From Streptomyces massasporeus (GTDB taxonomy: Bacteria; Actinomycetota; Actinomycetes; Streptomycetales; Streptomycetaceae), in NCBI RefSeq assembly GCF_014648995.1, contig NZ_BMSE01000007.1, positions 62,001 through 126,000 on the forward strand: a stretch of 64,000 nt of DNA, written 5' to 3'. Positions 49,403-58,224 of this stretch are shown here, piece by piece (position 1 is the stretch's first letter; every line of letters starts with the position of its first letter). The notes under the pieces were generated by a model, which had not been told where the DNA came from, ran no database searches, and worked only from the letters and a program-made list of their open reading frames with translations. The translations under genes were made by a program, and so were the position numbers.

Positions 49403-49962
49403 CGACGACGATTCAGGAGAGTGACGTGACGACCGGAGCCACCGTCTGGCTCACGGGTCTGCCGAGCGCCGGCAAGACCACGATCGCCCACGAACTGGCC
49501 GGCCGGCTCCGCGAGGAGGGCCACCGGGTCGAGGTGCTCGACGGCGACGAGATCCGCGAGTTCCTCTCGGCGGGCCTCGGCTTCAGCCGCGAGGACCGGC
49601 ACACCAACGTGCAGCGCATCGGCTTCGTCGCCGAACTGCTCGCACGCAACGGCGTGCTGGCCCTCGTCCCGGTCATCGCGCCCTACCAGGACAGCCGGGA
49701 GGCGGTGCGCAAGCGCCACCAAGCGAACGGCACCGCGTACGTCGAGGTGCATGTCGCGACGCCCGTCGAGGTGTGCAGCGAGCGGGACGTGAAGGGTCTG
49801 TACGCCAAGCAGGCCGCCGGTGAGCTCACCGGGCTCACCGGGGTCGACGACCCCTACGAGGCCCCCGAGTCGCCCGATCTGCGCATCGAGTCGCAGAACC
49901 AGACCGTGCAGGAGTCCGCGGCTTCCGTGTTCGCCCTGCTGACCGAAAGGGGACTGGCATGA
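49399..49962 (+). CDS. cysC: Adenylyl-sulfate kinase
   Basis: This 187-residue APS kinase phosphorylates APS to PAPS with ATP. It has the P-loop WLTGLPSAGKTTIAHELAGR (about 13-32), the APS-binding FSREDRHTNVQRIGFVAEL, and VKGLYAKQAAGELTGLTGVDDPYEAP. Its start overlaps the cysH stop (ATGA), and its stop overlaps cysD (ATGA). Because the adjacent reductase looks APS-specific, PAPS made here is probably for sulfotransferases rather than for reduction. Confidence 0.93.
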   Translation: MTTTIQESDVTTGATVWLTGLPSAGKTTIAHELAGRLREEGHRVEVLDGDEIREFLSAGLGFSREDRHTNVQRIGFVAELLARNGVLALVPVIAPYQDSREAVRKRHQANGTAYVEVHVATPVEVCSERDVKGLYAKQAAGELTGLTGVDDPYEAPESPDLRIESQNQTVQESAASVFALLTERGLA

Positions 49963-50894
49963 CGACCGTCGCCACCGTTTCCGAGGAGACCGGCAGCCCG
50001 TACGCGCTGTCGCACCTCGACGCCCTCGAGTCCGAGGCGGTGCACATCTTCCGCGAGGTGGCGGGCGAGTTCGAGCGGCCGGTGATCCTCTTCTCCGGCG
50101 GCAAGGACTCCATCGTCATGCTGCACCTGGCGCTGAAGGCCTTCCGGCCGGCGTCGGTGCCGTTCTCGCTGCTGCACGTGGACACCGGGCACAACTTCCC
50201 CGAGGTCCTCGACTACCGCGACCGCACGGTCGAGAAGCACGGGCTGCGGCTGCACGTCGCCTCCGTGCAGGACTACATCGACCGCGGGGTGCTCAAGGAG
50301 CGCCCGGACGGCACCCGCAACCCGCTGCAGACGCTGCCGTTGACCGAGAAGATCCAGCAGGAGCGGTTCGACGCGGTCTTCGGCGGCGGCCGCCGCGACG
50401 AGGAGAAGGCCCGGGCCAAGGAGCGGGTGTTCTCCCTGCGCGACGAGTTCTCCCAGTGGGACCCGCGCCGGCAGCGCCCGGAGCTGTGGAACCTGTACAA
50501 CGGCCGGCACGCGCCCGGTGAGCACGTCCGTGTGTTCCCGCTGTCCAACTGGACCGAGCTGGACGTGTGGCAGTACATCGCCCGCGAGGGCATCGAGCTG
50601 CCGCAGATCTACTACGCGCACGAGCGCGAGGTCTTCTCCCGCAGCGGCATGTGGCTGACCGCCGGCGAGTGGGGCGGGCCGAAGGACGGCGAGACCGTCG
50701 AGAAGCGGCTCGTGCGGTACCGGACCGTGGGTGACATGTCCTGCACCGGCGCGGTGGACTCCGACGCCGACACGATCGAGAAGGTGATCGTGGAGATCGC
50801 CGCCTCCCGGCTCACCGAGCGCGGCGCCACCCGCGCCGACGACAAGATGTCCGAGGCCGCGATGGAAGACCGCAAGCGCGAGGGGTACTTCTAG
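49959..50894 (+). CDS. cysD: Sulfate adenylyltransferase small subunit
   Basis: This 311-residue PP-loop ATPase is the catalytic subunit of ATP sulfurylase, which makes APS from ATP and sulfate. Key features are SGGKDSIVMLHLALKAF (PP motif, about 47-63), VDTGHNFPEVLDYRD, FGGGRRDEEKARAKER and VFPLSNWTELDVWQYI. It is coupled to cysC by ATGA overlap. CysN follows after 2 bp and provides the GTPase subunit. Confidence 0.95.
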   Translation: MTTVATVSEETGSPYALSHLDALESEAVHIFREVAGEFERPVILFSGGKDSIVMLHLALKAFRPASVPFSLLHVDTGHNFPEVLDYRDRTVEKHGLRLHVASVQDYIDRGVLKERPDGTRNPLQTLPLTEKIQQERFDAVFGGGRRDEEKARAKERVFSLRDEFSQWDPRRQRPELWNLYNGRHAPGEHVRVFPLSNWTELDVWQYIAREGIELPQIYYAHEREVFSRSGMWLTAGEWGGPKDGETVEKRLVRYRTVGDMSCTGAVDSDADTIEKVIVEIAASRLTERGATRADDKMSEAAMEDRKREGYF

Positions 50895-50896
50895 AG

Positions 50897-52231
50897 ATGA
50901 GCACCATCACCACCGAGGAACTCGCGGAAACGACGCTTCTGCGGTTCGCCACCGCCGGTTCCGTCGACGACGGCAAGTCCACCCTCGTCGGGCGGCTGCT
51001 GCACGACTCCAAGTCGGTCCTCACCGACCAGCTGGAGGCCGTGGAGCGCGTCTCGGCGAGCCGCGGCCAGGAGGCGCCGGACCTCGCGCTGCTGACGGAC
51101 GGCCTGCGGGCCGAGCGGGAGCAGGGCATCACGATCGACGTGGCGTACCGCTACTTCGCCACGCCCCGGCGGCGGTTCATCCTCGCCGACACCCCCGGCC
51201 ACGTGCAGTACACGCGGAACATGGTCACCGGCGCCTCCACCGCCGAGCTGACGGTGATCCTGGTCGACGCCCGCAACGGCGTGGTCGAGCAGACCCGCCG
51301 GCACGCGGCCATCGCCGCCCTGCTGCGCGTGCCGCACGTGGTCCTCGCGGTCAACAAGATGGACCTCGCCGGCTACGAGGAGAAGGTGTTCGCCGCCATC
51401 GCCGAGGAGTTCACGGCGTACGCGACCGAGCTGGGCGTCCCCGAGGTCACCGCGATCCCGATCTCGGCGCTCGTCGGCGACAACGTGGTGGAGCCCTCCG
51501 CCAACATGGACTGGTACGGCGGCCCGACCGTGCTGGAGCACCTGGAGACGGTCCCGGTCGCGCACGATCTGCGCCACTGCCACGCAAGGCTGCCCGTGCA
51601 GTACGTGATCCGGCCCCAGGGCCCGGACCACCCGGACTACCGGGGTTACGCCGGTCAGATCGCGGCGGGTTCCTTCCACGTCGGCGAGTCCGTCACGGTG
51701 CTGCCGTCGGGCCGGGCCTCGAAGATCTCCGGCATCGACCTGCTGGGCGAGCCGGTCGACGTCGCCTGGACGACGCAGTCGGTGACCCTCCTGCTGGAGG
51801 ACGACATCGACATCTCGCGCGGCGACCTGATCGTGCCGAGCAAGGACGCGCCCGCGACCACGCAGGACATCGAGGCGACCGTCTGCCATGTCGCCGACGC
51901 CCCGCTGACGGTGGGGCACCGGGTGCTGCTCAAGCACGGCACCCGCACGGTCAAGGCGATCGTCAAGGACATCCCGTCCCGCCTCACGCTCGACGACCTG
52001 TCCCTGCACCCGCACCCGGGACAGCTCGTCGCCAACGACATCGGCCGGGTGAAGATCCGTACCGCCGAGCCGCTGCCGGTCGACTCCTACGCCGACTCCC
52101 GCCGCACCGGCTCGTTCATCCTGATCGACCCGAACGACGGCACCACCCTCACCGCCGGCATGGTCGGCGAGTCCTTCGCGGCCCCCGAGCCGGTCAAGGA
52201 CGAGTCCGAGGACGACGGGTGGGACTTCTGA
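50897..52231 (+). CDS. cysN: Sulfate adenylyltransferase large subunit (GTPase)
   Basis: This 444-residue EF-Tu-like GTPase drives APS synthesis by CysD. Motifs are the P-loop AGSVDDGKSTLVGRLLHDS, switch II DTPGHVQYTRN, and NKMD in LAVNKMDLAGYEEK. Beta-barrel domains follow. No CysC domain is fused, consistent with a separate cysC gene in the operon. The start is ATG 50897, 2 bp after cysD. Confidence 0.95.
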   Translation: MSTITTEELAETTLLRFATAGSVDDGKSTLVGRLLHDSKSVLTDQLEAVERVSASRGQEAPDLALLTDGLRAEREQGITIDVAYRYFATPRRRFILADTPGHVQYTRNMVTGASTAELTVILVDARNGVVEQTRRHAAIAALLRVPHVVLAVNKMDLAGYEEKVFAAIAEEFTAYATELGVPEVTAIPISALVGDNVVEPSANMDWYGGPTVLEHLETVPVAHDLRHCHARLPVQYVIRPQGPDHPDYRGYAGQIAAGSFHVGESVTVLPSGRASKISGIDLLGEPVDVAWTTQSVTLLLEDDIDISRGDLIVPSKDAPATTQDIEATVCHVADAPLTVGHRVLLKHGTRTVKAIVKDIPSRLTLDDLSLHPHPGQLVANDIGRVKIRTAEPLPVDSYADSRRTGSFILIDPNDGTTLTAGMVGESFAAPEPVKDESEDDGWDF

Positions 52232-52232
52232 C

Positions 52233-52337
52233 ATGAACTCCCCCGACTTCTACTCGATGTTCGCCAAGGAGGGCGGCCGCGTCGGCAGCGGTGCTCTCGG
52301 CAGCGGGCAGGGCGGAGTGGCGCGATGTGTGCGCTGA
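52233..52337 (+). CDS. Small ORF between cysN and the importer genes
   Basis: A 34-codon frame starts at ATG 52233, just 1 bp after the cysN stop, and reads MNSPDFYSMFAKEGGR followed by a Gly/Ser-rich stretch ending ARCVR. There is no close ribosome-binding site besides the end of cysN. It may be a translated peptide or simply spacer. I do not recognise it. Confidence 0.35.
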   Translation: MNSPDFYSMFAKEGGRVGSGALGSGQGGVARCVR

Positions 52338-52414
52338 CGTACGCGCACTGCCTGCGCGCCCTCACCCCCCACCGCCGTAGACGAAAACCTGCCGACCTCC
52401 CGGCCACGACCTGA
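52325..52414 (+). CDS. Short Cys-containing ORF before the sulfonate importer (possible leader)
   Basis: A 29-codon frame starting MCALTYAHCLRALTPHRRRR has Cys codons at positions 2 and 9 and ends 39 bp before the binding-protein start. Cys codons near the start of a short ORF just upstream of a sulfur-uptake gene suggest attenuation. The sequence does not match the leader pattern at 46600. It is only a candidate. Confidence 0.3.
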   Translation: MCALTYAHCLRALTPHRRRRKPADLPATT

Positions 52415-52453
52415 GAGACCGTGACCGCCGGGCCTCCGAGAGGACCACCTCCC

Positions 52454-53560
52454 GTGCCTGCTTCCTCCGCTCTTCGCCGCAGTCTCGCGGTCATCGCCGC
52501 ACTTCCCCTGCTCACGCTGGCCGCCTGCGGTTACGGCTCCGAGGCCAAGGACGACGACGGTGCCGCCAAGGTCGCCGCCGGGGCGAAGAAGATCGACGGA
52601 CTCGACTCCGTCAAGATCGGCTACTTCGGCAACCTGACCCATGGCACCGCGCTGGTGGGTGTGCAGAAGGGCATCTTCCAGAAGGCGCTCGGCGCCACCG
52701 AGGTCAAGCCGGCCATCTTCAACGCCGGTCCCTCGGAGATCGAGGCGCTCAACTCCAAGTCCATCGACATCGGCTGGATCGGCCCCTCCCCCGCCATCAA
52801 CGGCTACACCAAGTCCGCCGGCAAGAACCTGCGCATCATCGGCGGATCGGCCTCCGGCGGCGTGAAGCTCGTGGTGAACCCGGACAAGATCAAGTCGCTG
52901 AAGGACGTCAAGGGCAAGCGGATCGCGACCCCGCAGCTCGGCAACACGCAGGACGTGGCGTTCCTCAACTGGGCCGCGGAGCAGGGCTGGAAGGTCGACC
53001 CGCAGAGCGGCAAGGGTGACGTCACGGTCGTCCGCAGCGACAACAAGGTCACCCCGGACGCCTACAAGTCCGGGTCGATCGACGGCGCGTGGGTGCCGGA
53101 GCCGACGGCGTCGAAGCTGGTCGCCGAGGGCGGCAAGGTGCTGCTCGACGAGTCGACGCTGTGGCCGGACAAGAAGTTCGTGATCACGAACATCATCGTG
53201 CGTCAGGACTTCCTGAAGGAGCACCCGAAGGTCGTCGAGGCCGTGCTCAAGGGCTCGGTCGAGACCAACAAGTGGATCAACGCCAACCCGGACGCGGCGA
53301 AGGCGGCGGCGAACAAGCAGCTGGAGACGGACTCCGGCAAGGCGCTGCCGGCCGATGTGCTGGACCCGGCGTGGAAGTCGATCCGGTTCACCGACGACCC
53401 GCTGGCCTCCACCCTCAACACCGAGGCGGAGCACGCGGTGAAGGCGGGCCTGCTGCAGAAGCCGGACCTGAAGGGCATCTACGACCTCGCGCCGCTGAAC
53501 AAGGTCCTCAAGGCCGAGGGCGAGCCCGCGGTCGACGACGCCGGTCTCGGCGCGAAGTAA
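52454..53560 (+). CDS. Aliphatic sulfonate/sulfate-ester ABC transporter, substrate-binding lipoprotein (SsuA-like)
   Basis: This 368-residue protein has a short signal peptide and lipobox (LLTLAAC, lipid Cys near residue 25). It carries a SsuA/TauA-type domain: VKIGYFGNLTHGTALVGVQKGIF, GPSEIEALNSKSIDIGWIGPSPAINGY and GKRIATPQLGNTQDVAF. It binds sulfonates or related organosulfur compounds. GTG 52454 is preferred over an in-frame GTG at 52421 because it places the charged residues directly before the hydrophobic signal. The gene follows cysN, as expected for sulfur-starvation uptake feeding the same pathway. Confidence 0.88.
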   Translation: MPASSALRRSLAVIAALPLLTLAACGYGSEAKDDDGAAKVAAGAKKIDGLDSVKIGYFGNLTHGTALVGVQKGIFQKALGATEVKPAIFNAGPSEIEALNSKSIDIGWIGPSPAINGYTKSAGKNLRIIGGSASGGVKLVVNPDKIKSLKDVKGKRIATPQLGNTQDVAFLNWAAEQGWKVDPQSGKGDVTVVRSDNKVTPDAYKSGSIDGAWVPEPTASKLVAEGGKVLLDESTLWPDKKFVITNIIVRQDFLKEHPKVVEAVLKGSVETNKWINANPDAAKAAANKQLETDSGKALPADVLDPAWKSIRFTDDPLASTLNTEAEHAVKAGLLQKPDLKGIYDLAPLNKVLKAEGEPAVDDAGLGAK

Positions 53561-53599
53561 GCCCGCATCCGCATGAAGAGTTCCCAGGAGGTGACGACC

Positions 53600-54388
53600 A
53601 TGGCCACGACCCTCGCCAAGGCCGCCGACGGCACCGAGTCGGCCACGCACGCCGCCCGGATCGAGCACGTGTCGAAGTCGTTCGCGGGCCCCGCCGGACA
53701 GCAGCTCGTCCTGGACGACATCACCCTCGACGTCGCGCCCGGAGAGTTCGTCACCCTCCTGGGGGCCTCGGGCTGCGGCAAGTCCACGCTGCTCAACCTG
53801 GTGGCGGGCCTGGACCGCCCCAGCGCCGGCGAGATCGCCACGGACGGCCGTCCGGCGCTGATGTTCCAGGAGCACGCGCTGTTCCCGTGGCTGACCGCGG
53901 GCAAGAACATCGAACTCGCCCTGAAGTTGCGGGGCGTGCCGAAGGCCGAGCGCCGGGAGCGTGCCGAGGAGCTGCTCGAACTGGTGCGGCTGAAGGGCGC
54001 GTACGGCAAGCGGGTGCACGAACTGTCGGGCGGCATGCGCCAGCGCGTCGCGCTGGCCCGGGCGCTCGCGCAGGAGAGCAAGCTGCTGCTGATGGACGAG
54101 CCGTTCGCGGCGCTGGACGCCATCACGCGGGACGTGCTGCACGACGAGCTGACCCGCATCTGGCGCGAGACGCAGGTGTCCGTCCTGTTCGTCACGCACA
54201 ACGTGCGTGAAGCGGTGCGGCTCGCGCAGCGCGTGGTGCTGCTGTCGTCCCGTCCCGGGCGCATCGCGCGTGAGTGGACGGTCGGCATCCCGCATCCGCG
54301 TCGCATCGAGGACACCGCCGTGGCGGAACTGTCCGTCGAGATCACCGAAGAACTGCGTGGGGAGATCCGCCGTCATGGCCAGCACTGA
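53600..54388 (+). CDS. Sulfonate-type ABC transporter ATPase (SsuB-like)
   Basis: This 262-residue ABC ATPase has Walker A LLGASGCGKSTLLNLVAGL, the Q-loop ALMFQEHALFPW, signature HELSGGMRQRVALARALA, Walker B LLLMDEPFAALDAITR and H-loop LFVTHNVREAVRLAQ. AGGAGGT lies 7 bases before ATG 53600. It drives import by the SsuC-like permease, whose gene overlaps its 3' end by 14 bp. Confidence 0.93.
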   Translation: MATTLAKAADGTESATHAARIEHVSKSFAGPAGQQLVLDDITLDVAPGEFVTLLGASGCGKSTLLNLVAGLDRPSAGEIATDGRPALMFQEHALFPWLTAGKNIELALKLRGVPKAERRERAEELLELVRLKGAYGKRVHELSGGMRQRVALARALAQESKLLLMDEPFAALDAITRDVLHDELTRIWRETQVSVLFVTHNVREAVRLAQRVVLLSSRPGRIAREWTVGIPHPRRIEDTAVAELSVEITEELRGEIRRHGQH

Positions 54389-55271
54389 TTCGACGACCGT
54401 CGCCAAGGACGGCAACGATCTCGCCGGGCTGGAGGCGGGCCTCGACGCGTTGGAGACGCGGCAGACGGGCCGGACCCCGTTCCGGCAGACTTTCACCGAG
54501 AAGATCCTGCCACCCGTCCTCGCCGTCGCGCTGGTGCTGGCGGTCTGGCAGGCACTCGTCTCGTTCAAGGTCGTCGACGACCCGACGAAGCTGCCCGCGC
54601 CGTCCGCGGTGTGGGACGTCGTCCAGACCGCGTGGCTCCAGGGCGAGTTGCTCGGCTACATCTGGACCAGCGTCTCGCGCGGTCTGCTCGGGTTCCTCTT
54701 CGCCCTGCTGATCGGCACGCCGCTGGGCCTGATCGTGGCCCGCGTGAAGTTCATCCGCGCGGCGCTCGGCCCGATCCTGTCGGGCCTGCAGTCCCTGCCG
54801 TCGGTCGCCTGGGTGCCGCCGGCGGTGATCTGGCTGGGCCTGAACAACTCGATGATGTACGCGGTGATCCTGCTCGGCGCGGTCCCGTCGATCGCCAACG
54901 GTCTGGTCTCCGGCGTCGACCAGGTGCCCCCGCTGTTCCTGCGCGCGGGCCGCACGCTCGGCGCCACGGGCCTGAAGGGCACCTGGCACATCGTCCTGCC
55001 CGCCGCCCTGCCCGGCTACGTGGCGGGTCTGAAGCAGGGCTGGGCCTTCTCCTGGCGCTCCCTGATGGCCGCCGAGATCATCGCGTCCTTCCCCGACCTC
55101 GGCGTCGGCCTCGGCCAGTTGCTGGAGAACGGCCGCAACGCCAGCGACATGGCCATGGTGTTCGAGGCGATCCTGCTCATCCTGATCGTCGGCATCGCCA
55201 TCGACCTGCTGATCTTCAGCCCGCTGGAGCGGTGGGTGCTGCGCAGCCGCGGCCTGCTGGTGAAGAACTGA
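54375..55271 (+). CDS. Sulfonate-type ABC transporter permease (SsuC-like)
   Basis: This 298-residue permease has a hydrophilic N terminus of about 40 residues, then six membrane helices (ILPPVLAVALVLAVWQALVSF first). Its cytoplasmic coupling loop RAGRTLGATGLKGTWHIVLPAALPGYVAGL is typical of the SsuC/TauC group. ATG 54375 overlaps the ATPase gene, so they are translationally coupled. It probably imports alkanesulfonates or sulfate. Confidence 0.92.
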   Translation: MASTDSTTVAKDGNDLAGLEAGLDALETRQTGRTPFRQTFTEKILPPVLAVALVLAVWQALVSFKVVDDPTKLPAPSAVWDVVQTAWLQGELLGYIWTSVSRGLLGFLFALLIGTPLGLIVARVKFIRAALGPILSGLQSLPSVAWVPPAVIWLGLNNSMMYAVILLGAVPSIANGLVSGVDQVPPLFLRAGRTLGATGLKGTWHIVLPAALPGYVAGLKQGWAFSWRSLMAAEIIASFPDLGVGLGQLLENGRNASDMAMVFEAILLILIVGIAIDLLIFSPLERWVLRSRGLLVKN

Positions 55272-55276
55272 GTCCC

Positions 55277-56017
55277 ATGACCAACAAGCCCGTCCTCCTC
55301 GTCATCGCCCACGGCAGCCGCGACCCGCGCCATGCCGCGACGGTGCACGCCCTGGTGCGCCGGGTGCGCGCGACGCGCCCCGACGTACGGGTGGAGACGG
55401 GCTTCCTGGACTTCAACGTCCCCTCGGTACAGGGGGTCCTGGAGTCCCTGGCGGTGCAGGGCGTCCGCGACGTCGTCGCCCTGCCCCTCCTCCTCACCCG
55501 GGCGTTCCACGCGAAGGCGGACATCCCCGCGGTCCTCGCGGACGCGCCCCCGCAGCTGCGCATCCACCAGGCGGACGTCCTGGGCCCCTCCCCGCTGCTC
55601 ATGGCAGCGCTGGAACGGCGCCTGTACGAGGCGGGCCTGACCCCCGCCGACAAGTCCTCGACCGGGGTCGTCCTGGCCTCGGCGGGATCCACCGACCCGG
55701 AGGCGATCGCAGTGATCGCAGAAATCGCGCGGGAGTGGCGGCACACCGGTTGGTGCGCCGTGCGGCCTGCGTTCGCCTCCGCATCCCTCCCCCGCACGCA
55801 GGACGCGGTCCGCGAACTCCGCGCACTCGGCTGCTCCCGGGTCGCCGTCTCCCCGTACGTCCTGGCCCCCGGCTTCCTCCCGGACCGCATCGCCCGGGGC
55901 GCGGCCGAGGCGGACGTCCTGGCGGATGTCCTGGGACCGGCGCCGGAGGTGGCGCGGGTGGTGCTTCAGCGGTACGAGGCGGCCCGGATGCCGCTGCCGG
56001 CGGCCGTGAGCGCCTGA
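55277..56017 (+). CDS. Sirohydrochlorin chelatase (CbiX/SirB-like)
   Basis: This 246-residue protein is built of two CbiX-like halves. The N-terminal half has the catalytic His in LLVIAHGSRDPRHAATV and LPLLLTRAFHAKADIP. The C-terminal half repeats the fold with CAVRPAFASASLP and VSPYVLAPGFLPDRI. It inserts iron (or cobalt) into sirohydrochlorin. As the last gene of the sulfate operon, it most likely makes siroheme for the sulfite reductase at its start. The start is ATG 55277, 5 bp after the permease stop. Confidence 0.9.
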   Translation: MTNKPVLLVIAHGSRDPRHAATVHALVRRVRATRPDVRVETGFLDFNVPSVQGVLESLAVQGVRDVVALPLLLTRAFHAKADIPAVLADAPPQLRIHQADVLGPSPLLMAALERRLYEAGLTPADKSSTGVVLASAGSTDPEAIAVIAEIAREWRHTGWCAVRPAFASASLPRTQDAVRELRALGCSRVAVSPYVLAPGFLPDRIARGAAEADVLADVLGPAPEVARVVLQRYEAARMPLPAAVSA

Positions 56018-56021
56018 CGGG

Positions 56022-56849
56022 TCACGCCGCCGTCTCCTCGCGCGGTTCCGGCTGGAGGGCGAAGGAGTACGGGGCCCACGGGCCGGTGACCTCCACGCGG
56101 AGGCCGGGGACGCCCTGGGCGGCCGTGAGGATGCCCGTGCGGAACGCGGTGACCCGGTCCTTCGGGACGAGGTAGGCGTCGTTGCCGATGTTGGTGCCGG
56201 GGGCCGTGCCCGCCAGGCTGCCGCGTTCGGGGGTGTGGGTGACGCGGTCGACGGCGAGGGTCCCGGCCGTTTCGGTGAGGCGGGCGGCCGCTTGGACGAC
56301 CGTACGCCAGGCCTCCTCGTTCCTGCGCTGTCTGCGGCGGCGGATCACCTGGTAGGCGCGCCCGACGCCGAGGCCCGTGACCGGGTCCTGCTCGGGGTCG
56401 GTGTCGGCCTCGGGCGGGGTGATGTCCGGGGCGGCGTAGAGCTTGACGCCGAGTTCGACGTGGCCCGTGAGGCGGTCGAGCAGGGAGAGGAAGTAGCCGC
56501 GGCGGGTGTCGAGGGCCTGCCGGGCGGTGTCCTCGTCGCGGTAGACGGTGGCGAGGCGCAGGGGCAGCACGGCGGCGCCGGAGGCCACCAGGGCGGCCAC
56601 CACGGCGTGATGGGAGCGGACCGTGGACTCCAGCCAGTCCAGGTCGTCGAGGTGGGCCTGGAGGGGAGCGTCGTCGTAGTCGGCGGGCGGGACGTGGCCG
56701 ACGGCGAAGGCGAGCGGCGGGCTGGTGACCGCCGGGTCGACCAGGTGGATCGGCTCCCCCGCGACACCGCGCAGGTGGGCCGCGGCCGCAGCGGCCTCGG
56801 GGGTGCGGCGCAGGACCGCGTAGGCGTAGACGAGGTTCGTGTCGCTCAT
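56022..56849 (-). CDS. GvpL/GvpF-family gas vesicle protein
   Basis: This 275-residue protein has the GvpL/F pattern: NLVYAYAVLRRTPEAA at the N terminus, DYDDAPLQAHLDDLDWLESTVRSHHAVVAAL, VLPLRLATVYRDEDTARQAL and the C-terminal VPGLRVEVTGPWAPYSFA. These proteins are minor components or assembly factors of gas vesicles. No other gvp gene is visible, so it may belong to a dispersed set or have another role. It is convergent with the chelatase gene (4 bp between stops). Confidence 0.9.
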   Translation of the reverse strand: MSDTNLVYAYAVLRRTPEAAAAAAHLRGVAGEPIHLVDPAVTSPPLAFAVGHVPPADYDDAPLQAHLDDLDWLESTVRSHHAVVAALVASGAAVLPLRLATVYRDEDTARQALDTRRGYFLSLLDRLTGHVELGVKLYAAPDITPPEADTDPEQDPVTGLGVGRAYQVIRRRRQRRNEEAWRTVVQAAARLTETAGTLAVDRVTHTPERGSLAGTAPGTNIGNDAYLVPKDRVTAFRTGILTAAQGVPGLRVEVTGPWAPYSFALQPEPREETAA

Positions 56850-57001
56850 GACTGCGGGCTCCTGTCGGTGGCCGTGCGATTCCTCTCGCGAGACTCCGTT
56901 CTCGTGCCGTCCGTCCCTAGGTACGCAGGGGGCGGCGGCGGTGTTCAGGCGAACGGCCGGCAGGTTGACCTTGCCCCGGGGGCAGGGCCGAGGGTCCTGG
57001 C

Positions 57002-57869
57002 ATGGACGAGGACTTCTTTTCGCGGCAGACGCCGTACAGCGATCCCGGGGACTTCGACACGAGCGGGCTGCCCCGCGCACCGCGCCGGCTGGCCGCGCTG
57101 GTCAAGGGCCTGGTCATCCACCGCGGCGAGGGCGGGCTGTTCGGGTATGACGTGCCCGAGGAGCGGCTGCACCACGACGCCGAGTCCCGGTACGTCACGG
57201 AGATCCTGCGGATACTGCGGATCCTGCGGGAGCGCGGGAGCACGCCCCTCACCGAAGAACACCGGGCGCCCGGCGGGAGGTTCGTGGGGACACCGGGACT
57301 TCTCGCTCCTGCTGTGCTCGCTGCTGCGGGCCACGGGGACGCCGGCGCGTCTGCGCTGCGGGTTCGCCACCTACCTGGCCGACGGCTGGTACGAGGACCA
57401 CTGGGTCACGGAGTACCTCGCCCCGGACGGCGTCCGGCGGCTGGCCGACGCGCAGATCCACAGCGGGTACGACGTGCCGTTCGACCCGATGGACGTGCCA
57501 CGAGACGCCTTCCTGGTGGCCGGTGACGTCTGGCAGGCCTGCCGCCGGGGGCGCGTGGACCCCGAGACGTGCGGGCTGAGCTCCGTCGAAAAGCTCCGGG
57601 GCCTGTGGTTCGTGCACGGGAACGTGCTGCGCGACCTGGCCGCGCTGAACGGCGTGGAGCTGCTCCCCTGGGACGGCTGGGAGCCCTGGCTCCGCATGGG
57701 CACGCCCCTCACCGAGGACGCCCTCGCGGCGGCCGACGCGGTCGCCGCCGCCCGCTCCCCGGACGACCGGCAGCGGCTCTTCGCGGACCCGCGGCTGACC
57801 GTGCCGGCCGAGATCACGTCGTACACGCCCTACCTGGGGGACCGCCGGGTCACTTTGCCCGTTCGCTGA
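57002..57869 (+). pseudogene. Transglutaminase-like protein, frameshifted at the catalytic cysteine
   Basis: Two frames together make one protein of about 288 residues. From ATG 57002 the first reads MDEDFFSRQTPYSDPGDF and continues to HRAPGGRFVGT at about 57284. The second picks up as RDFSLLLCSLLRATGTPARL and runs to the stop at 57869 with HWVTEYLAPDGVRRLADAQIH, which holds the His and Asp of the triad. Transglutaminase-like proteins carry a GxCRDF nucleophile exactly where the frames break, so the missing bases remove the catalytic Cys. Loss of two bases would explain it. A sequencing error is possible. Intact relatives act as peptidases or amidases. Confidence 0.75.
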
Positions 57870-58224
57870 ACGGGGTCGCCTGGTGGAAGTAGAGCAGCCA
57901 GCGGCCCTCCGTGCGCCGCCACAGCGAACTGCGGTGTGCGCGGCTGCCGTCGTACTCGGTGTCGTAGGTGAGGTGGACCAGGTCCGGGGCGAGCTGTACG
58001 CCTCTGAGGGCGGAGACGGCGACGGGCCGGGCGCCGGTCTCGGTGGTCGCGGCCAGGGAGGCGATGATGGCGGCCCGGCTCCAGTGCCGGCCGGAGGCGC
58101 CGAACTCGTGGAAGTCGGGGTGCAGCAGCGCCCCGACCCGGTCGGGCGAGCGGCGGACCTTCGGGGTGAGCAGGGCGAGTTCGCCCTCCATCGCGGACTC
58201 GACGGCCGGGTTGTGCTCAGGCAC
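57850..58224 (-). CDS. DUF4440/NTF2-like family protein
   Basis: This 124-residue cystatin-like fold protein reads AVESAMEGELALLTPKVRRSPDR, LLHPDFHEFGASGRHWSRAAIIA and SLWRRTEGRWLLYFHQATPF, as in DUF4440/SnoaL-like domains that hold small hydrophobic ligands. The start is GTG 58224, overlapping the end of the DUF1697 gene by 8 bp. Its 3' end overlaps the convergent transglutaminase-like gene by 20 bp. The specific role is unknown. Confidence 0.85.
   Translation of the reverse strand: MPEHNPAVESAMEGELALLTPKVRRSPDRVGALLHPDFHEFGASGRHWSRAAIIASLAATTETGARPVAVSALRGVQLAPDLVHLTYDTEYDGSRAHRSSLWRRTEGRWLLYFHQATPFSERAK

Noticed and set aside
52250..54568. A 772-codon minus-strand open frame
   Set aside because: It is antisense to the SsuA/SsuB-like genes, with a charged, repetitive translation and no conserved blocks.
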